Shown piece after piece: positions 44,637-53,732 of a stretch of DNA of 64,000 bases. Every line of letters starts with the position of its first letter. Position 1 is the first letter of the stretch. Location: NCBI RefSeq assembly GCF_023206215.1, contig NZ_CP065800.1, positions 620,001 to 684,000 of the forward strand. Reading direction: 5' to 3'. The notes under the pieces were generated by a model. That model saw only the letters and a list, made by a program, of their open reading frames with translations, did no database searches and was not told where the DNA came from. Source of the DNA: Butyrivibrio fibrisolvens. GTDB taxonomy: Bacteria; Bacillota; Clostridia; Lachnospirales; Lachnospiraceae. The position numbers were made by a program, and so were the translations under genes.

Positions 44637-45383
44637 TCAGATTCTTGAAAGGCTAAGTGGTAGCTCTAACGAGTGTGATGTCAGGAGGTCTTTGTCTCGT
44701 AATATCACATCAGTATCACCATCTGCGATAATCCTGCCATCATCAAGTAAGATGGTACGTTTGCAGGTATCCATTACGAAGTCAAGATCATGTGATGTTA
44801 TTATCTTTAGTGCTTTTATTTCATTTAGTATATTGATTAAATTCCTTCTGTTGCGGGGATCAAGGGCTATTGAGGGTTCGTCCATGATTATGATGTCGGG
44901 CTCCATGGCAAGGATCGTGGCTATTGATGCAAGCTTCTTCTCACCGCCTGACATCTTATAGGTCTGCTTGTGCCTTAGGTGTTCTATGTTAAGGAAGGAG
45001 ATTGCATCATCTACTCTCTTTTGAACTTCATCTTCAGAAAGGCCATAGTTTCTAGGGCCAAAGGCTATGTCATCTTCTACTGTTGACAAAAAGAGCTGGC
45101 TGTCAGAATCCTGAAACACATAGCCAACATGCTCTCTTATGTGATTAAGATTGGCAGGAACGACTTCATGCCCAGCTACTATAAGCTTACCTGTATATCC
45201 GGTATTTAGTCCTACAAGGAGCTTCATAAGAGTTGACTTACCTATACCGTTAGCACCTATGATTCCTATACTTTCACCATCTGTAGCTGTAAGGTTTATG
45301 CCTTGAAGGACGGGAGTTTCGTTGTCATAGCTAAAGGATAGATTTTCTATTTTTAGTATCTGTCCGTGTATACCTGTTTTCAT
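44637..45383 (-). CDS. cbiO: ECF transporter ATPase, CbiO type
   Basis: A 248-residue ABC ATPase of energy-coupling-factor cobalt or nickel transporters. Walker A is GIIGANGIGKSTLMKLLVGL; the signature is YKMSGGEKKLASIATIL; Walker B is PDIIIMDEPSIALDPRN. A start at 45383 has TTGGAG six bases before the ATG; the longer frame lacks an SD. It works with the CbiQ and CbiM-like proteins from the same operon. Confidence 0.92.
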   Translation of the reverse strand: MKTGIHGQILKIENLSFSYDNETPVLQGINLTATDGESIGIIGANGIGKSTLMKLLVGLNTGYTGKLIVAGHEVVPANLNHIREHVGYVFQDSDSQLFLSTVEDDIAFGPRNYGLSEDEVQKRVDDAISFLNIEHLRHKQTYKMSGGEKKLASIATILAMEPDIIIMDEPSIALDPRNRRNLINILNEIKALKIITSHDLDFVMDTCKRTILLDDGRIIADGDTDVILRDKDLLTSHSLELPLSLSRI

Positions 45384-45481
45384 TAAAATCTCCAAATAAT
45401 GGGCTTTGATCATGCACAAAAAACATTCTATGATGAAGACCCTTAGTTATATACTCTCTTCAATACGCTCTTCACTTCTTT

Positions 45482-46255
45482 TTATACAAAAATCCGAAGT
45501 TTGATAATCACCCAAATAAATATCCATACAAGAGGATATAGGATATCCAAGGGTCTTACAGCTTTATGCTTAAAAGAAAAATCGCCCTTAAAGCCTCTAA
45601 GAAGCATGCTCTCATAAACAAGTTCTGCCTTATCTATACTGCGAAGAAGCCATTGGCCCACAAGAGTCCCCCAAGCTTTATAATGAATCCCTTTCTGCGA
45701 GGGAGCTCTCAGTTTGTAAGCTGTTGTAATCCTGTCCGCTTCCTGTGCCATAACATCGAAGTACCTGTATATGAGCATTATGACAATCACTATGATCCTG
45801 GGAATCTTTATGCATCTAAGGGCATAGCAGATATCATCTATGGATGTTGTGGCTATTAGTATATACGCCGCAAGAACAGTGTAAAAGCCCTTGATTATAA
45901 GCGTGATCATAGATAAAAAGCCGCCTGATACATTGATGCTACCTATAGTTAATACTATCTCCCTGTCAAAAAAAGGATTAAAGATACCTACAAATAACAC
46001 AAGCGGCAGGATGATCCTCATTCTATACAGGGCTTTCAAAACAGACAACTCTCCTATAAGGAAGGCAAAAATAAGATATACAGCCATAAGTATCAAAGGC
46101 GTAATATCGTATTTGTCAAAAGAGGTTACTAAAAATATGTATATAACGCAAACTAGCAGCTTCCCCAGAGGATGAAGTTCATTCATCCAATGGGTACGCT
46201 GCTGCAGATCCTGAATACTATTTAGTTCCTTAATTTTTTTTTCAATTGAGCTCAT
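45482..46255 (-). CDS. cbiQ: Cobalt/nickel ECF transporter transmembrane protein CbiQ
   Basis: A 257-residue membrane protein with five or so hydrophobic segments. The T-component signature lies in the cytoplasmic loop (ADRITTAYKLRAPSQ, ESMLLRGFKGDFSF), which couples to the ATPase. It lies between cbiM and cbiO on the same strand. Confidence 0.9.
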   Translation of the reverse strand: MSSIEKKIKELNSIQDLQQRTHWMNELHPLGKLLVCVIYIFLVTSFDKYDITPLILMAVYLIFAFLIGELSVLKALYRMRIILPLVLFVGIFNPFFDREIVLTIGSINVSGGFLSMITLIIKGFYTVLAAYILIATTSIDDICYALRCIKIPRIIVIVIMLIYRYFDVMAQEADRITTAYKLRAPSQKGIHYKAWGTLVGQWLLRSIDKAELVYESMLLRGFKGDFSFKHKAVRPLDILYPLVWIFIWVIIKLRIFV

Positions 46256-46317
46256 TTATTATATGAATCTAAGCACATCCATGTACTTTTGAATATTTAA
46301 TCCCTAGGCACCTTAGG

Positions 46318-47322
46318 TTAATTACTTGTGCCTGTTTTTTTCTTGAAAAACTTAAAAGCGTAGCAGGCACCGACTGTAATAAGTACAACTACAAGCGCTC
46401 CTGCAATACCCGAAAAGCTTGTACCAATTGCAGATTCACTGCCTTTAAAGGCATAATCAGGAAGAAGGGATGTAGCTTCCTGAACTTTGGCTGCTGCATC
46501 ATATGCTCCGCCTACAGCTTCAAGCTCAGCAGTTCCTGCAACCTTCTCCATGGACCATTCTAACCCATCAGGGAAGGATGAAGCAAATAGTGAAACAACA
46601 CCGCCGCAAATAGCTGCAGCTACTGCAAGTACAGCGATTGTAGGAACAAAAGAAAGTCTACCCTTAACTGTCTCGTCATTAGAAGCACCCCATAAAAGCT
46701 CAGGTCTTGCTTCATGTACAAAAACAAGGACAGCTGCTGTGATAAGTCCTTCTACAAAGCCTATCGCAAGATGTATAGGCTGCATTGTTGCAAGAAATAC
46801 TGTAAACGGAAGCTTTGTAACACCTGATAAAAGGGTCTCTATCGTAACAGAGAAGGCTCCCATCTGAAGTGTAAGAACACAGCCTATTATAGAAGCTGCT
46901 ATTATCCTGCCTCTTGTTGCGCCTTTTTTCATAATAGGACGCCAGATAAGAAGGGCGCCTACAAAGCATCCGTAGAATGCCATATTCCAAATGTTGCAGC
47001 CAAGTGCCAGAAGCCCTCCGTCTGCAAATAGCAGGCATTGGACGAGCAACACCCCTATCATAGTCAAAAATCCCGCATACGGCCCAAGGAGAGCTGAAAG
47101 CATCATTCCTCCGCACAGATGTCCTGATGAACCGGTCCCTGGTATGGTGAAGTTGAGCATCTGAGTAGCAAATACAAAAGCTCCCATAACGCCCATCACC
47201 GGGATCTTCTTAGGATCATTTTCTTCTCTTACTTTCTTGACAGAAAGTCCTGCCACTGTCGTTGATAATACATACATAGTTCCTGCAACCGCCGGAACTA
47301 CAAGCGCGTCTGCCATGTGCAT
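46318..47322 (-). CDS. cbiM: CbiM/NikM-type substrate protein fused to a CbiN-like part
   Basis: A 334-residue membrane protein. The metal-binding N-terminus starts MHMADALVVPAV (His2-type site). Seven or so membrane segments follow, with GSSGHLCGGMMLSALLGPY. From about residue 215 there is an additional part with FPDGLEWSMEKVAG (PDGLE motif), typical of NikMN or CbiMN fusions. It imports cobalt or nickel with CbiQ and CbiO. It is the first gene of the operon; the leader has strong hairpins (47350-47391). Confidence 0.92.
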   Translation of the reverse strand: MHMADALVVPAVAGTMYVLSTTVAGLSVKKVREENDPKKIPVMGVMGAFVFATQMLNFTIPGTGSSGHLCGGMMLSALLGPYAGFLTMIGVLLVQCLLFADGGLLALGCNIWNMAFYGCFVGALLIWRPIMKKGATRGRIIAASIIGCVLTLQMGAFSVTIETLLSGVTKLPFTVFLATMQPIHLAIGFVEGLITAAVLVFVHEARPELLWGASNDETVKGRLSFVPTIAVLAVAAAICGGVVSLFASSFPDGLEWSMEKVAGTAELEAVGGAYDAAAKVQEATSLLPDYAFKGSESAIGTSFSGIAGALVVVLITVGACYAFKFFKKKTGTSN

Positions 47323-47349
47323 AGTCTATACCCCTTATTCTCTTATTAC

Positions 47350-47391
47350 ATTAAAATCGCACAAGCCCAAATGACTTGTGCAATATTTAAT
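47350..47391 (-). other. Leader hairpin before cbiM
   Basis: ATTAAAATCGCACAAG (47350-47365) pairs with the complementary run at 47375-47391 (one bulge and a G-U), a 15-bp stem. A second hairpin with GGGTA/TACCC and an overlapping CCCCC/GGGGG palindrome lies at 47406-47442. No cobalamin riboswitch core (such as GCCACTG) is seen. The role may be control of metal uptake by an unrecognised leader or simply a terminator for the upstream gene. Confidence 0.45.
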
Positions 47392-47513
47392 CTCATATAA
47401 GTATAAGGGGTAGCCAAAGATACCCACAAGCCCCCCTGGGGGTTATATTTTGATCACCTTTTTCTAAGACGCCATTTTTTAGTCATAATATCATCATCTA
47501 TCTCATATACTTC

Positions 47514-48872
47514 TTATTTGGAAAACCTGGCAACAAATCTTATGATATTATCGCCATCTCTAAGAGCTTCTATGCTTCCGCCATGAGATGTCACTATCGC
47601 TCTTGCAACAGACAGGCCTATGCCATATCCGCCGCTTTTCCTGTTCCTTGATGTGTCTGCTCTGTAGAACCTGTCAAAAAGCTTGTCCAGATCCCCTTCA
47701 GGAATATTGTCACAGGTGTTACGAACTTCTAATTCTATATGCTTGCCTCTTTGAAGCCTAACTTCAATACTCCCTTTTTCCGAAGAATACTTTATGGCAT
47801 TATCTATAAGAAGTGATAATAGCTGGGTCATGGAGTTTTTATCACCTTTAATATGAACGCCATCTTCTATATCAGTTGTATATTTCTTCCCGGCACTTTC
47901 TGCAACTGCTTCAAAGCTTCCGGCTGTCTCAAGACATATACTGCTAAGATCTATATCTGTAAAAACAAGCCTGACATTCTCCTCTTCCATGCGGGATAGC
48001 GTCAACATCTTCTGGATAAGGTCTGTCATTCTCTTTATCTGATTCTTGATACTAATGGTCCACTCGCTCTTACCATTATCAAGCTCTATAACATCCACAC
48101 TCGCTGATATGACTGCAAGTGGAGTCTTTAGTTCATGACCTGCATCGGTTATGAATCTTTTCTGCTTTTCAAGAGATTCTACTACAGGGGATACCGCATG
48201 TCCTGACATAATCCATACCAGGATGAACATGGCAAGAAGACATGCCAGCATTAGAAGGAATGTGTTTCGAAGAAGTTTGATGGCATTGTACATATCCGAG
48301 CTGCAGTCTTTGAACAGCAGTAGCGTATCTCCGGTATCAAGTCTTCTCACATAATATCTGTAGGTGGATTCGTAGCCCTTGGTCTTAGATGAAGCATAAA
48401 TGCTCTCTGCCATCTCTCCGGCTGTCTCTTCCAGAATAGATGCTATGTGGCCTGTATCAATCTCTTTAACCTTTCCACTATCGTCGATCTTGACCCAGAA
48501 ATATCTTGTAGAGAAGGGAGTTTCAACATTTCTATTATAGGAAAAGATATCCCTGCTACGCTCCTCACTCTTAGGAGCCGGAGGAGTAGACGATTCCTGA
48601 GTAGAATTCATAGTCTGGGATGAACCATTAGAAGGATCACTTTCCATGATTGACGCTTCTATGCCCGCGACTTTCATCTCGTTCATAGCCTGGCCAGGAC
48701 CCATCTCAGGAAATGTTCCATCGTTATCTGCCAGGATCTTAAGAATATCGTCAGCACTTTTTGTAAACTCTACGAAATTGGCCACGTTGATGACACTTAT
48801 AAGCACAAGAAGTATTACAAGAAGTGCACTCATCGCTGTTATTACGAACTTTCTACGAAGTTTACTAACCAT
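47514..48872 (-). CDS. Sensor histidine kinase
   Basis: A 452-residue two-component kinase with two membrane segments (residues about 12-33 and 195-215) enclosing an outer sensor domain of about 165 residues. The phospho-acceptor H box is AGHELKTPLAVISASV (about residue 246). ATP-binding boxes are DNAIKYSSEKG and GGYGIGLSVARAIVTSHGG. It acts with the OmpR-type regulator (48982-49662), whose gene is transcribed first, 109 nt upstream. Confidence 0.95.
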   Translation of the reverse strand: MVSKLRRKFVITAMSALLVILLVLISVINVANFVEFTKSADDILKILADNDGTFPEMGPGQAMNEMKVAGIEASIMESDPSNGSSQTMNSTQESSTPPAPKSEERSRDIFSYNRNVETPFSTRYFWVKIDDSGKVKEIDTGHIASILEETAGEMAESIYASSKTKGYESTYRYYVRRLDTGDTLLLFKDCSSDMYNAIKLLRNTFLLMLACLLAMFILVWIMSGHAVSPVVESLEKQKRFITDAGHELKTPLAVISASVDVIELDNGKSEWTISIKNQIKRMTDLIQKMLTLSRMEEENVRLVFTDIDLSSICLETAGSFEAVAESAGKKYTTDIEDGVHIKGDKNSMTQLLSLLIDNAIKYSSEKGSIEVRLQRGKHIELEVRNTCDNIPEGDLDKLFDRFYRADTSRNRKSGGYGIGLSVARAIVTSHGGSIEALRDGDNIIRFVARFSK

Positions 48873-48981
48873 ATAGCCCTTTCCGCTTAACTGATCAAAC
48901 TACACTACATGCCGCTTTTTTCAAAAATCAGAATATATAAGTCCAGCCTTGCCGGCTTTTAATAAGTGATTCGAAGACTAT

Positions 48982-49662
48982 TTACTCATCCTTCTTCTCG
49001 TGGATTGAATAGCCAACGCCCCTTGATGCCTTAATCTCAGCGCTAGATCCAAGTGCTGTCAGTTTCTTCCTAAGATTAGAGATATAGACCCAGACTACGT
49101 TGATATCAGCTTCTCCATCAGACCAGATCCTGTCCATGAAATTGTCAACAGATACAACTCTTCCGGGAGATGTCATGAGCATCTCCATCATCTGGAACTC
49201 TCGTCCTGCAAGGCGTATGCTGTCATGCTCCGGGGTAGACAGTTCGTATGTATTACGGTCAAGTGTAAGATTCCCACAAGATAATGATGGCTGTGAGAAG
49301 TCTGATCTTCGCCTTGTCATTGCACGGATTCTTGCAAGAAGCTCTCCCATATCAAAGGGCTTAGTAAGATAATCATCTGCTCCAAGATCAAGTCCTTTGA
49401 TCTTATCATCCACATCACTCTTGGCTGTAAGAAAAAGGACAGGGGTAGTGATACCTTCTTCTCTTAATCTTTTAAGTACCTGGGTTCCTTCCATGCCAGG
49501 CATCATGATATCAAGTATTATCCCGTCATATTCGCCGGAAAGCCCATAGTCAAGGGCTTCTTCACCGTCATATACAGCATCGACCGTATAGCTTGAGTGC
49601 TTAAGTATTGCAACAAGAGCATTAGAAAGCTCTTCTTCATCTTCTGCAAGTAACAGACGCAT
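48982..49662 (-). CDS. OmpR-family response regulator
   Basis: A 226-residue regulator. Receiver domain: acidic pocket in LLAEDEEELSNAL, phospho-acceptor in DGIILDIMMPGMEG (about residue 51), and a conserved LTAKSDVDDKIKGLDLGADD stretch. The C-terminal winged helix shows LAGREFQMMEMLMTSPGRVV. Target genes are unknown; the cobalt operon and the serine hydrolase are neighbours. Confidence 0.96.
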   Translation of the reverse strand: MRLLLAEDEEELSNALVAILKHSSYTVDAVYDGEEALDYGLSGEYDGIILDIMMPGMEGTQVLKRLREEGITTPVLFLTAKSDVDDKIKGLDLGADDYLTKPFDMGELLARIRAMTRRRSDFSQPSLSCGNLTLDRNTYELSTPEHDSIRLAGREFQMMEMLMTSPGRVVSVDNFMDRIWSDGEADINVVWVYISNLRKKLTALGSSAEIKASRGVGYSIHEKKDE

Positions 49663-49807
49663 AGTGGTACTCCCTTCGTTTTTACCTATTATAACAAAAT
49701 TTGAAAATTAGAGCATTGCATAGCTGTGCAAGCAGGACAAGTATATGTTTTCTTGAATTATACTTTAAACAATATATAATGAAGTAGGTGTCAAAATCTT
49801 CTTTTTA

Positions 49808-49858
49808 ACATCAATTTGGATTTGAAAGCTGAACACTTTCAAACTTAACCTCATGTCA
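49808..49858 (-). repeat. Fragment of the leader repeat, copy E
   Basis: Only the 5' part of the family is present: the GACATGAGGTTAA end (49844-49856 on the minus strand) followed by hairpin 1 (GTTTGAAAGTG, TTCAG, CTTTCAAAT) and a remnant of hairpin 2. The pseudoknot and 3' SD end are missing. It faces away from the rightward gene that follows, and so supplies that gene with no SD. Confidence 0.7.
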
Positions 49859-49897
49859 CAACTTAACTACCACGCGAAGGAAAGGCATCAGTCTATC

Positions 49898-51148
49898 ATG
49901 AACACATCATCTACTAAGGCTATCGATAATATTATCGGCAAAGAAATCTCTCTAGGTCACATATCCGGTGCAAATGTAATGATCACTCATAAAGGCAATA
50001 TACTGTACCAAAACAGCTATGGTCTTGCAGATATCGAGAATAACATACCTATGAAAGAAGATACTATCTTCCGTATGTTCTCAATGTCCAAGATGATCAC
50101 ATCAGTATGCGCCATGATCCTCATGGAAAGGGGCATGATAGACCTTTTCGATCCTGTCAGTAAATACCTTCCGGGATTTGAAAACCAGAAAGTCTGGACA
50201 GGAAAAGGCCAGGAACTGGAAGATGTAAATAGACCCATGATCCTTAAGGATCTTCTCAATATGACAAGCGGTCTTACATATCCTGAAGAAAACAACTATC
50301 CTACTGCATGTTCTACAGCTCTGTTTAATGAGATGGACGCTTCTCATGCAGCTGGAAAGCTCATAAGCACTGTCGAATTCGCAAACAAGATAGGCAGACT
50401 CCCTCTTGAGTTCCAGCCGGGAGCACGCTGGAGATATGGAACAAGTGCTGATGTTATGGGTGCTGTTGTAGAGGTTGCCAGCGGCAAGCGTTTTGGACAG
50501 TTCATTGAAGATGAGATAACCCGTCCGCTTCATATGCATGACACGGGCTTCTATGTACCTGAGGATAAGGTACATCGTCTTGCCCAGAAATACAGATTTT
50601 ATGCAGATGGTGATAATGCTCAGCCGGTTTCTGTTGTAGATTCTGTAAGTGGCAAGGTTAAGATCAAAGATGTGACAGGTAAGCTTGTAATAGAAAAAGG
50701 GCCCCATCTTGCTATGGAAGATACTATAACTAAAGCTCCGGCCTTCGAATCAGGAGGAGCAGGTATTGTATCAACTATAGGCGACTTTAGAAACTTCGGA
50801 CAGATGCTTCTAAATGGTGGCACTTCTCAAGATGGAACCAGAATCCTTGGAAAAGAAACTGTTCGCTTCATGCGCACAAATCAGCTGACTCCTGAGCAGA
50901 TTAAGACTACTCAGTGGGATAGTCTTCAGGGCTACGGATACGGTAACTTCAATCGTGTTCTTCTTGATCCTGCTGCCTACCAGACGAATGCTCCTGTGGG
51001 TGAGTTTGGATGGGATGGATGGCTTGGAACGTATATGACTCTGGATCCGTCCAATGACTTCATGTTCCAGTACTACATCCAGCTTGCGGATGCAGGCTCC
51101 ATGGGCCCCACAAGACTCCTAAGACAGATCGCATACGGAATGCTGTAA
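49898..51148 (+). CDS. Serine hydrolase, beta-lactamase class C family
   Basis: A 416-residue protein without signal peptide. The SxxK motif is RMFSMSKMITS (about residue 55), with RYGTSADVMGA as the Tyr-containing second motif and ESGGAGIVSTIGDF as the third region. It resembles EstB-type esterases rather than a true lactamase; a secreted role is unlikely. ATG 49898 (AGGAAAGG 12 nt upstream) is preferred over the longer frame at 49853, which has no SD and begins inside repeat copy E. Confidence 0.85.
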   Translation: MNTSSTKAIDNIIGKEISLGHISGANVMITHKGNILYQNSYGLADIENNIPMKEDTIFRMFSMSKMITSVCAMILMERGMIDLFDPVSKYLPGFENQKVWTGKGQELEDVNRPMILKDLLNMTSGLTYPEENNYPTACSTALFNEMDASHAAGKLISTVEFANKIGRLPLEFQPGARWRYGTSADVMGAVVEVASGKRFGQFIEDEITRPLHMHDTGFYVPEDKVHRLAQKYRFYADGDNAQPVSVVDSVSGKVKIKDVTGKLVIEKGPHLAMEDTITKAPAFESGGAGIVSTIGDFRNFGQMLLNGGTSQDGTRILGKETVRFMRTNQLTPEQIKTTQWDSLQGYGYGNFNRVLLDPAAYQTNAPVGEFGWDGWLGTYMTLDPSNDFMFQYYIQLADAGSMGPTRLLRQIAYGML

Positions 51149-51170
51149 ACGTGGATTTCTCGCTGCTGTC

Positions 51171-51431
51171 GGTGCAGTATCCTCGAAGGATCTGAAAGGG
51201 CTGACAGACTATATATATAATTGCCTAGCTGTTAATTGTTTTTTAATTCATGGCATGATATCTGGAACTTTTTATTCTGGGGTCCAAACTCGCTTCGCTC
51301 AGACAGGTGGACCCCGGACAGAATAAAAAGCTCCATCTATCACGCTCATGAATTTACAAAAACAATTAAAAAGCTAGGCAATTATATATATAGTCTGTCA
51401 GCCCTTTCAAATCCTCCGAGGATACTGCACC
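51171..51431. repeat. Long palindrome L2 with a conserved core
   Basis: About 260 bp. The arms 51171-51230 and 51373-51431 are inverted copies of about 59-60 bases with two mismatches. The core (51231-51372) is a hairpin with GGGGTCCAAACTCGCTTCGC at its centre, closely matching L1. Compared with L1, paired positions change together (TTAATTGTTT with AAACAATTAA here; TTAATCGTTT with AAACGATTAA there). It lies between two convergent genes. Confidence 0.9.
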
Positions 51432-51451
51432 TTGATAGTGTGAGATCCGAG

Positions 51452-52258
51452 TTATTCTGTGAATATCGCTTCTGAGGGCTCTAGCTCAAATGACATAGTT
51501 TTGCCTGTTATCGGGTGTTTGAATGATAATTTGTGGCTGCATAGGGCTATGGCTTTGGGGGATAGTGGGGCGTTTTCTAAGGGGAGAGGATGAGCGCCGT
51601 ATCTTGTATCGCCTGCTATGGGGCAGCCTAGGTATGCCATGGTGGCCCTTATCTGGTGGAAGCGGCCGGTTAAGAGGTGCACTTCGATAAGGGATCTATT
51701 ATTATTCGAGCTTATTATTTTATATTCTAGTTTTGAGATTTTTTTATCTTCAGGATTTCCTAATGTCTTTAGTTCATCTGCGGGTAGTCCTGTTACGATT
51801 CTTGCATTTCCATCGGATTTTTTTATGATCTCATCTTCTATATAGATTGTTCCGTCTTTAGATACTTCTTTTTTTAAATGAATCTTGTCATCGTTAGGAA
51901 TTCCCTCTACTACAGCAAGGTAGCGCTTATCTATCCGGTTATCTGTAACCTGCTTTGAGAGGTTTGCAGCAGATTCCTTGTCTTTGGCAATAACAAGGAT
52001 GCCTTCAACAGGCTGATCCAATCTGTGAATAAGGCCTACATAGGGCTCGGTGGTTAATCTGACTTTATTCTTTCTTGCCTGTCTTACAAGATGGATCTTT
52101 ATAAGAGATACCAAATCTTTACTGCGAAGATCCGCTGATTGCGTCGCGGTTCCTGCGCTCTTAACACAGACTATTATATTGTCATCTTCGTATATTATAT
52201 GGTCTTTTTTATCCGGAATATTTAGCTCTGTATTTTTCCCTCTAGATATATCTTCCAT
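51452..52258 (-). CDS. RluA/RluD-family pseudouridine synthase
   Basis: A 268-residue pseudouridine synthase. The catalytic aspartate is in VGLIHRLDQPVEGILVIAKD (about residue 82), followed by NLSKQVTDNRIDKRYLAVVE and LTGRFHQIRATMAYLGCPIA. No S4 domain is present. It modifies rRNA or tRNA; the exact site is unknown. The gene ends at L2, convergent with the serine hydrolase. Confidence 0.92.
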   Translation of the reverse strand: MEDISRGKNTELNIPDKKDHIIYEDDNIIVCVKSAGTATQSADLRSKDLVSLIKIHLVRQARKNKVRLTTEPYVGLIHRLDQPVEGILVIAKDKESAANLSKQVTDNRIDKRYLAVVEGIPNDDKIHLKKEVSKDGTIYIEDEIIKKSDGNARIVTGLPADELKTLGNPEDKKISKLEYKIISSNNNRSLIEVHLLTGRFHQIRATMAYLGCPIAGDTRYGAHPLPLENAPLSPKAIALCSHKLSFKHPITGKTMSFELEPSEAIFTE

Positions 52259-52457
52259 AGCACCCTTCTTTCATACGTTTTTCGTGAAATGTTTTTACTC
52301 AAAAAGCTTTTACTCAAATGAACATCGGTAAATTTGTTATAAAAGAATCACCAGAATTTATCAAGCCTGTTCGAGCCCTTTTTGTTTACATGATATAATA
52401 AATACGTAACACTTTTCATCTAATCCAACAACTCTTAATTAAAATAGGATCAGCATT

Positions 52458-53669
52458 GTGAAAGTCTTAAAGAATGAGCTTTTTGATGAATTCAAATGCC
52501 TTGCAGGGGAGTGCCCCGAGACCTGCTGCTATGGCTGGCGCATAATAGTTGATGATAAGACTAAGGAAAGGATTCTTGAAAAGGACGGTATCTGGGGAAA
52601 ATGTCTTAGATTAAGTCTGTCAGGTCCTGACAAGAACTACTTCAACTATGACAGCGGCAGTTGTATATTCCATGGAATGAGTGGTCTATGCAACATCCAG
52701 AAAAAGCTTGGCGCAGAATACATGCCCGAAATCTGCCGCAAATACCCTCGCGAGATCAGAAATTACGGAACATTTGCCACCATGAATCTGGATCTTTCAT
52801 GCATTCATGTTAGTGATATGCTCCTGTCTAGAGATAAGAGGCCTTCTCTTATAGAATGCGATGAAGAGATAGAACGCGAACGGCACGGCAGCAATGACGA
52901 TCCTCAGTTTGAAGAGATAGTTCTTACTTCGCAAAAAGAGCTCATACAGATGCTCAACGTAAAGCCTCAGCTTATCTATGATCCTGTTACTATGGACAGG
53001 ATTCTCCACAGCCTTTTGGCTTATTGCCAGTATGCACAGGATACTGTTCTGGAGCATAAAGATATGAAGCTTACCAAAGATGATGGGCGGCCTTTATATT
53101 TCTATGAACTATGCAAGACAGACGATATGCCTGATGCCGGAAGGTCATATTTTCCCCTTCCTATAATGGCTCTTAACAGACTTATCAATACCCAGTTTGA
53201 TATGCAGGATTCCAGGCCATTCTCTATGATCAACAGAACTATAGAGTGGTATCATCACAAGTTTGACCTAAAAACAGAGATCGAGGGTCAGAAGGTCTGG
53301 AAATCCATGGTCACAGATTTTATAAGAGAAGATCCTACAAGGATGGAAGCACTCTTACGGTATCTTCAATATGATGTCCAGCAGTGCTACGGCGAGATAT
53401 ACGAAAACTATAGTTTTGTTCATTTTGCTGTATCTGCTATCATGCATGTGAATATGTTCCTGTTCCTGATGGTCAATTATAACAGGAGAAAAAAATTAAC
53501 GCCCCAGAAGATGGCAGCTCTTCTATCAGCCTACGAACGGGCAGCCTGCCATAACCTTGGACTTCAAAAAGATATGTATGCAATTGTCTGCGACTATCTT
53601 CCAGTGCAAAAAATGGCAGTGCCGATATCGGCACCACAGACATTAGAATCTGGTTCACAGCAAAGTTAA
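52458..53669 (+). CDS. fliB: FliB-like flagellin lysine-N-methylase
   Basis: A 403-residue protein with a cysteine-rich N-terminus: FKCLAGECPETCCYGWRIIV and later DSGSCIFHGMSGLCNIQKKL, EICRKYPREI. This is the pattern of FliB flagellin methylases, probably with an FeS cluster. It would methylate lysines of the flagellin encoded at 16267. The gene is far from the flagellar cluster. Start is GTG 52458 with AGGAT upstream. Related CxxxCC proteins (YkgJ type) of unknown role are an alternative. Confidence 0.8.
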   Translation: MKVLKNELFDEFKCLAGECPETCCYGWRIIVDDKTKERILEKDGIWGKCLRLSLSGPDKNYFNYDSGSCIFHGMSGLCNIQKKLGAEYMPEICRKYPREIRNYGTFATMNLDLSCIHVSDMLLSRDKRPSLIECDEEIERERHGSNDDPQFEEIVLTSQKELIQMLNVKPQLIYDPVTMDRILHSLLAYCQYAQDTVLEHKDMKLTKDDGRPLYFYELCKTDDMPDAGRSYFPLPIMALNRLINTQFDMQDSRPFSMINRTIEWYHHKFDLKTEIEGQKVWKSMVTDFIREDPTRMEALLRYLQYDVQQCYGEIYENYSFVHFAVSAIMHVNMFLFLMVNYNRRKKLTPQKMAALLSAYERAACHNLGLQKDMYAIVCDYLPVQKMAVPISAPQTLESGSQQS

Positions 53670-53709
53670 AAGACTTCCCATTCGCTATATGATCGTGGGA
53701 AGTCTTTTT
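53668..53709. terminator. Terminator between fliB and mtnN
   Basis: AAAAGACTTCCCA (53668-53680) pairs with TGGGAAGTCTTTT (53696-53708), a 13-bp stem that begins at the fliB TAA stop. It has T or A runs on both sides and separates two convergent genes. Confidence 0.88.
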
Positions 53710-53732
53710 AGAAGATTCATCTAAATAACTTA

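Noticed and set aside
47323..47513. Cobalamin riboswitch before cbiM
   Set aside because: The conserved core bases were not found; only simple hairpins were seen.
39479..51431. Retron or group II intron explanation for L1 and L2
   Set aside because: No reverse transcriptase or intron domain is near either site, and the arms differ between copies.
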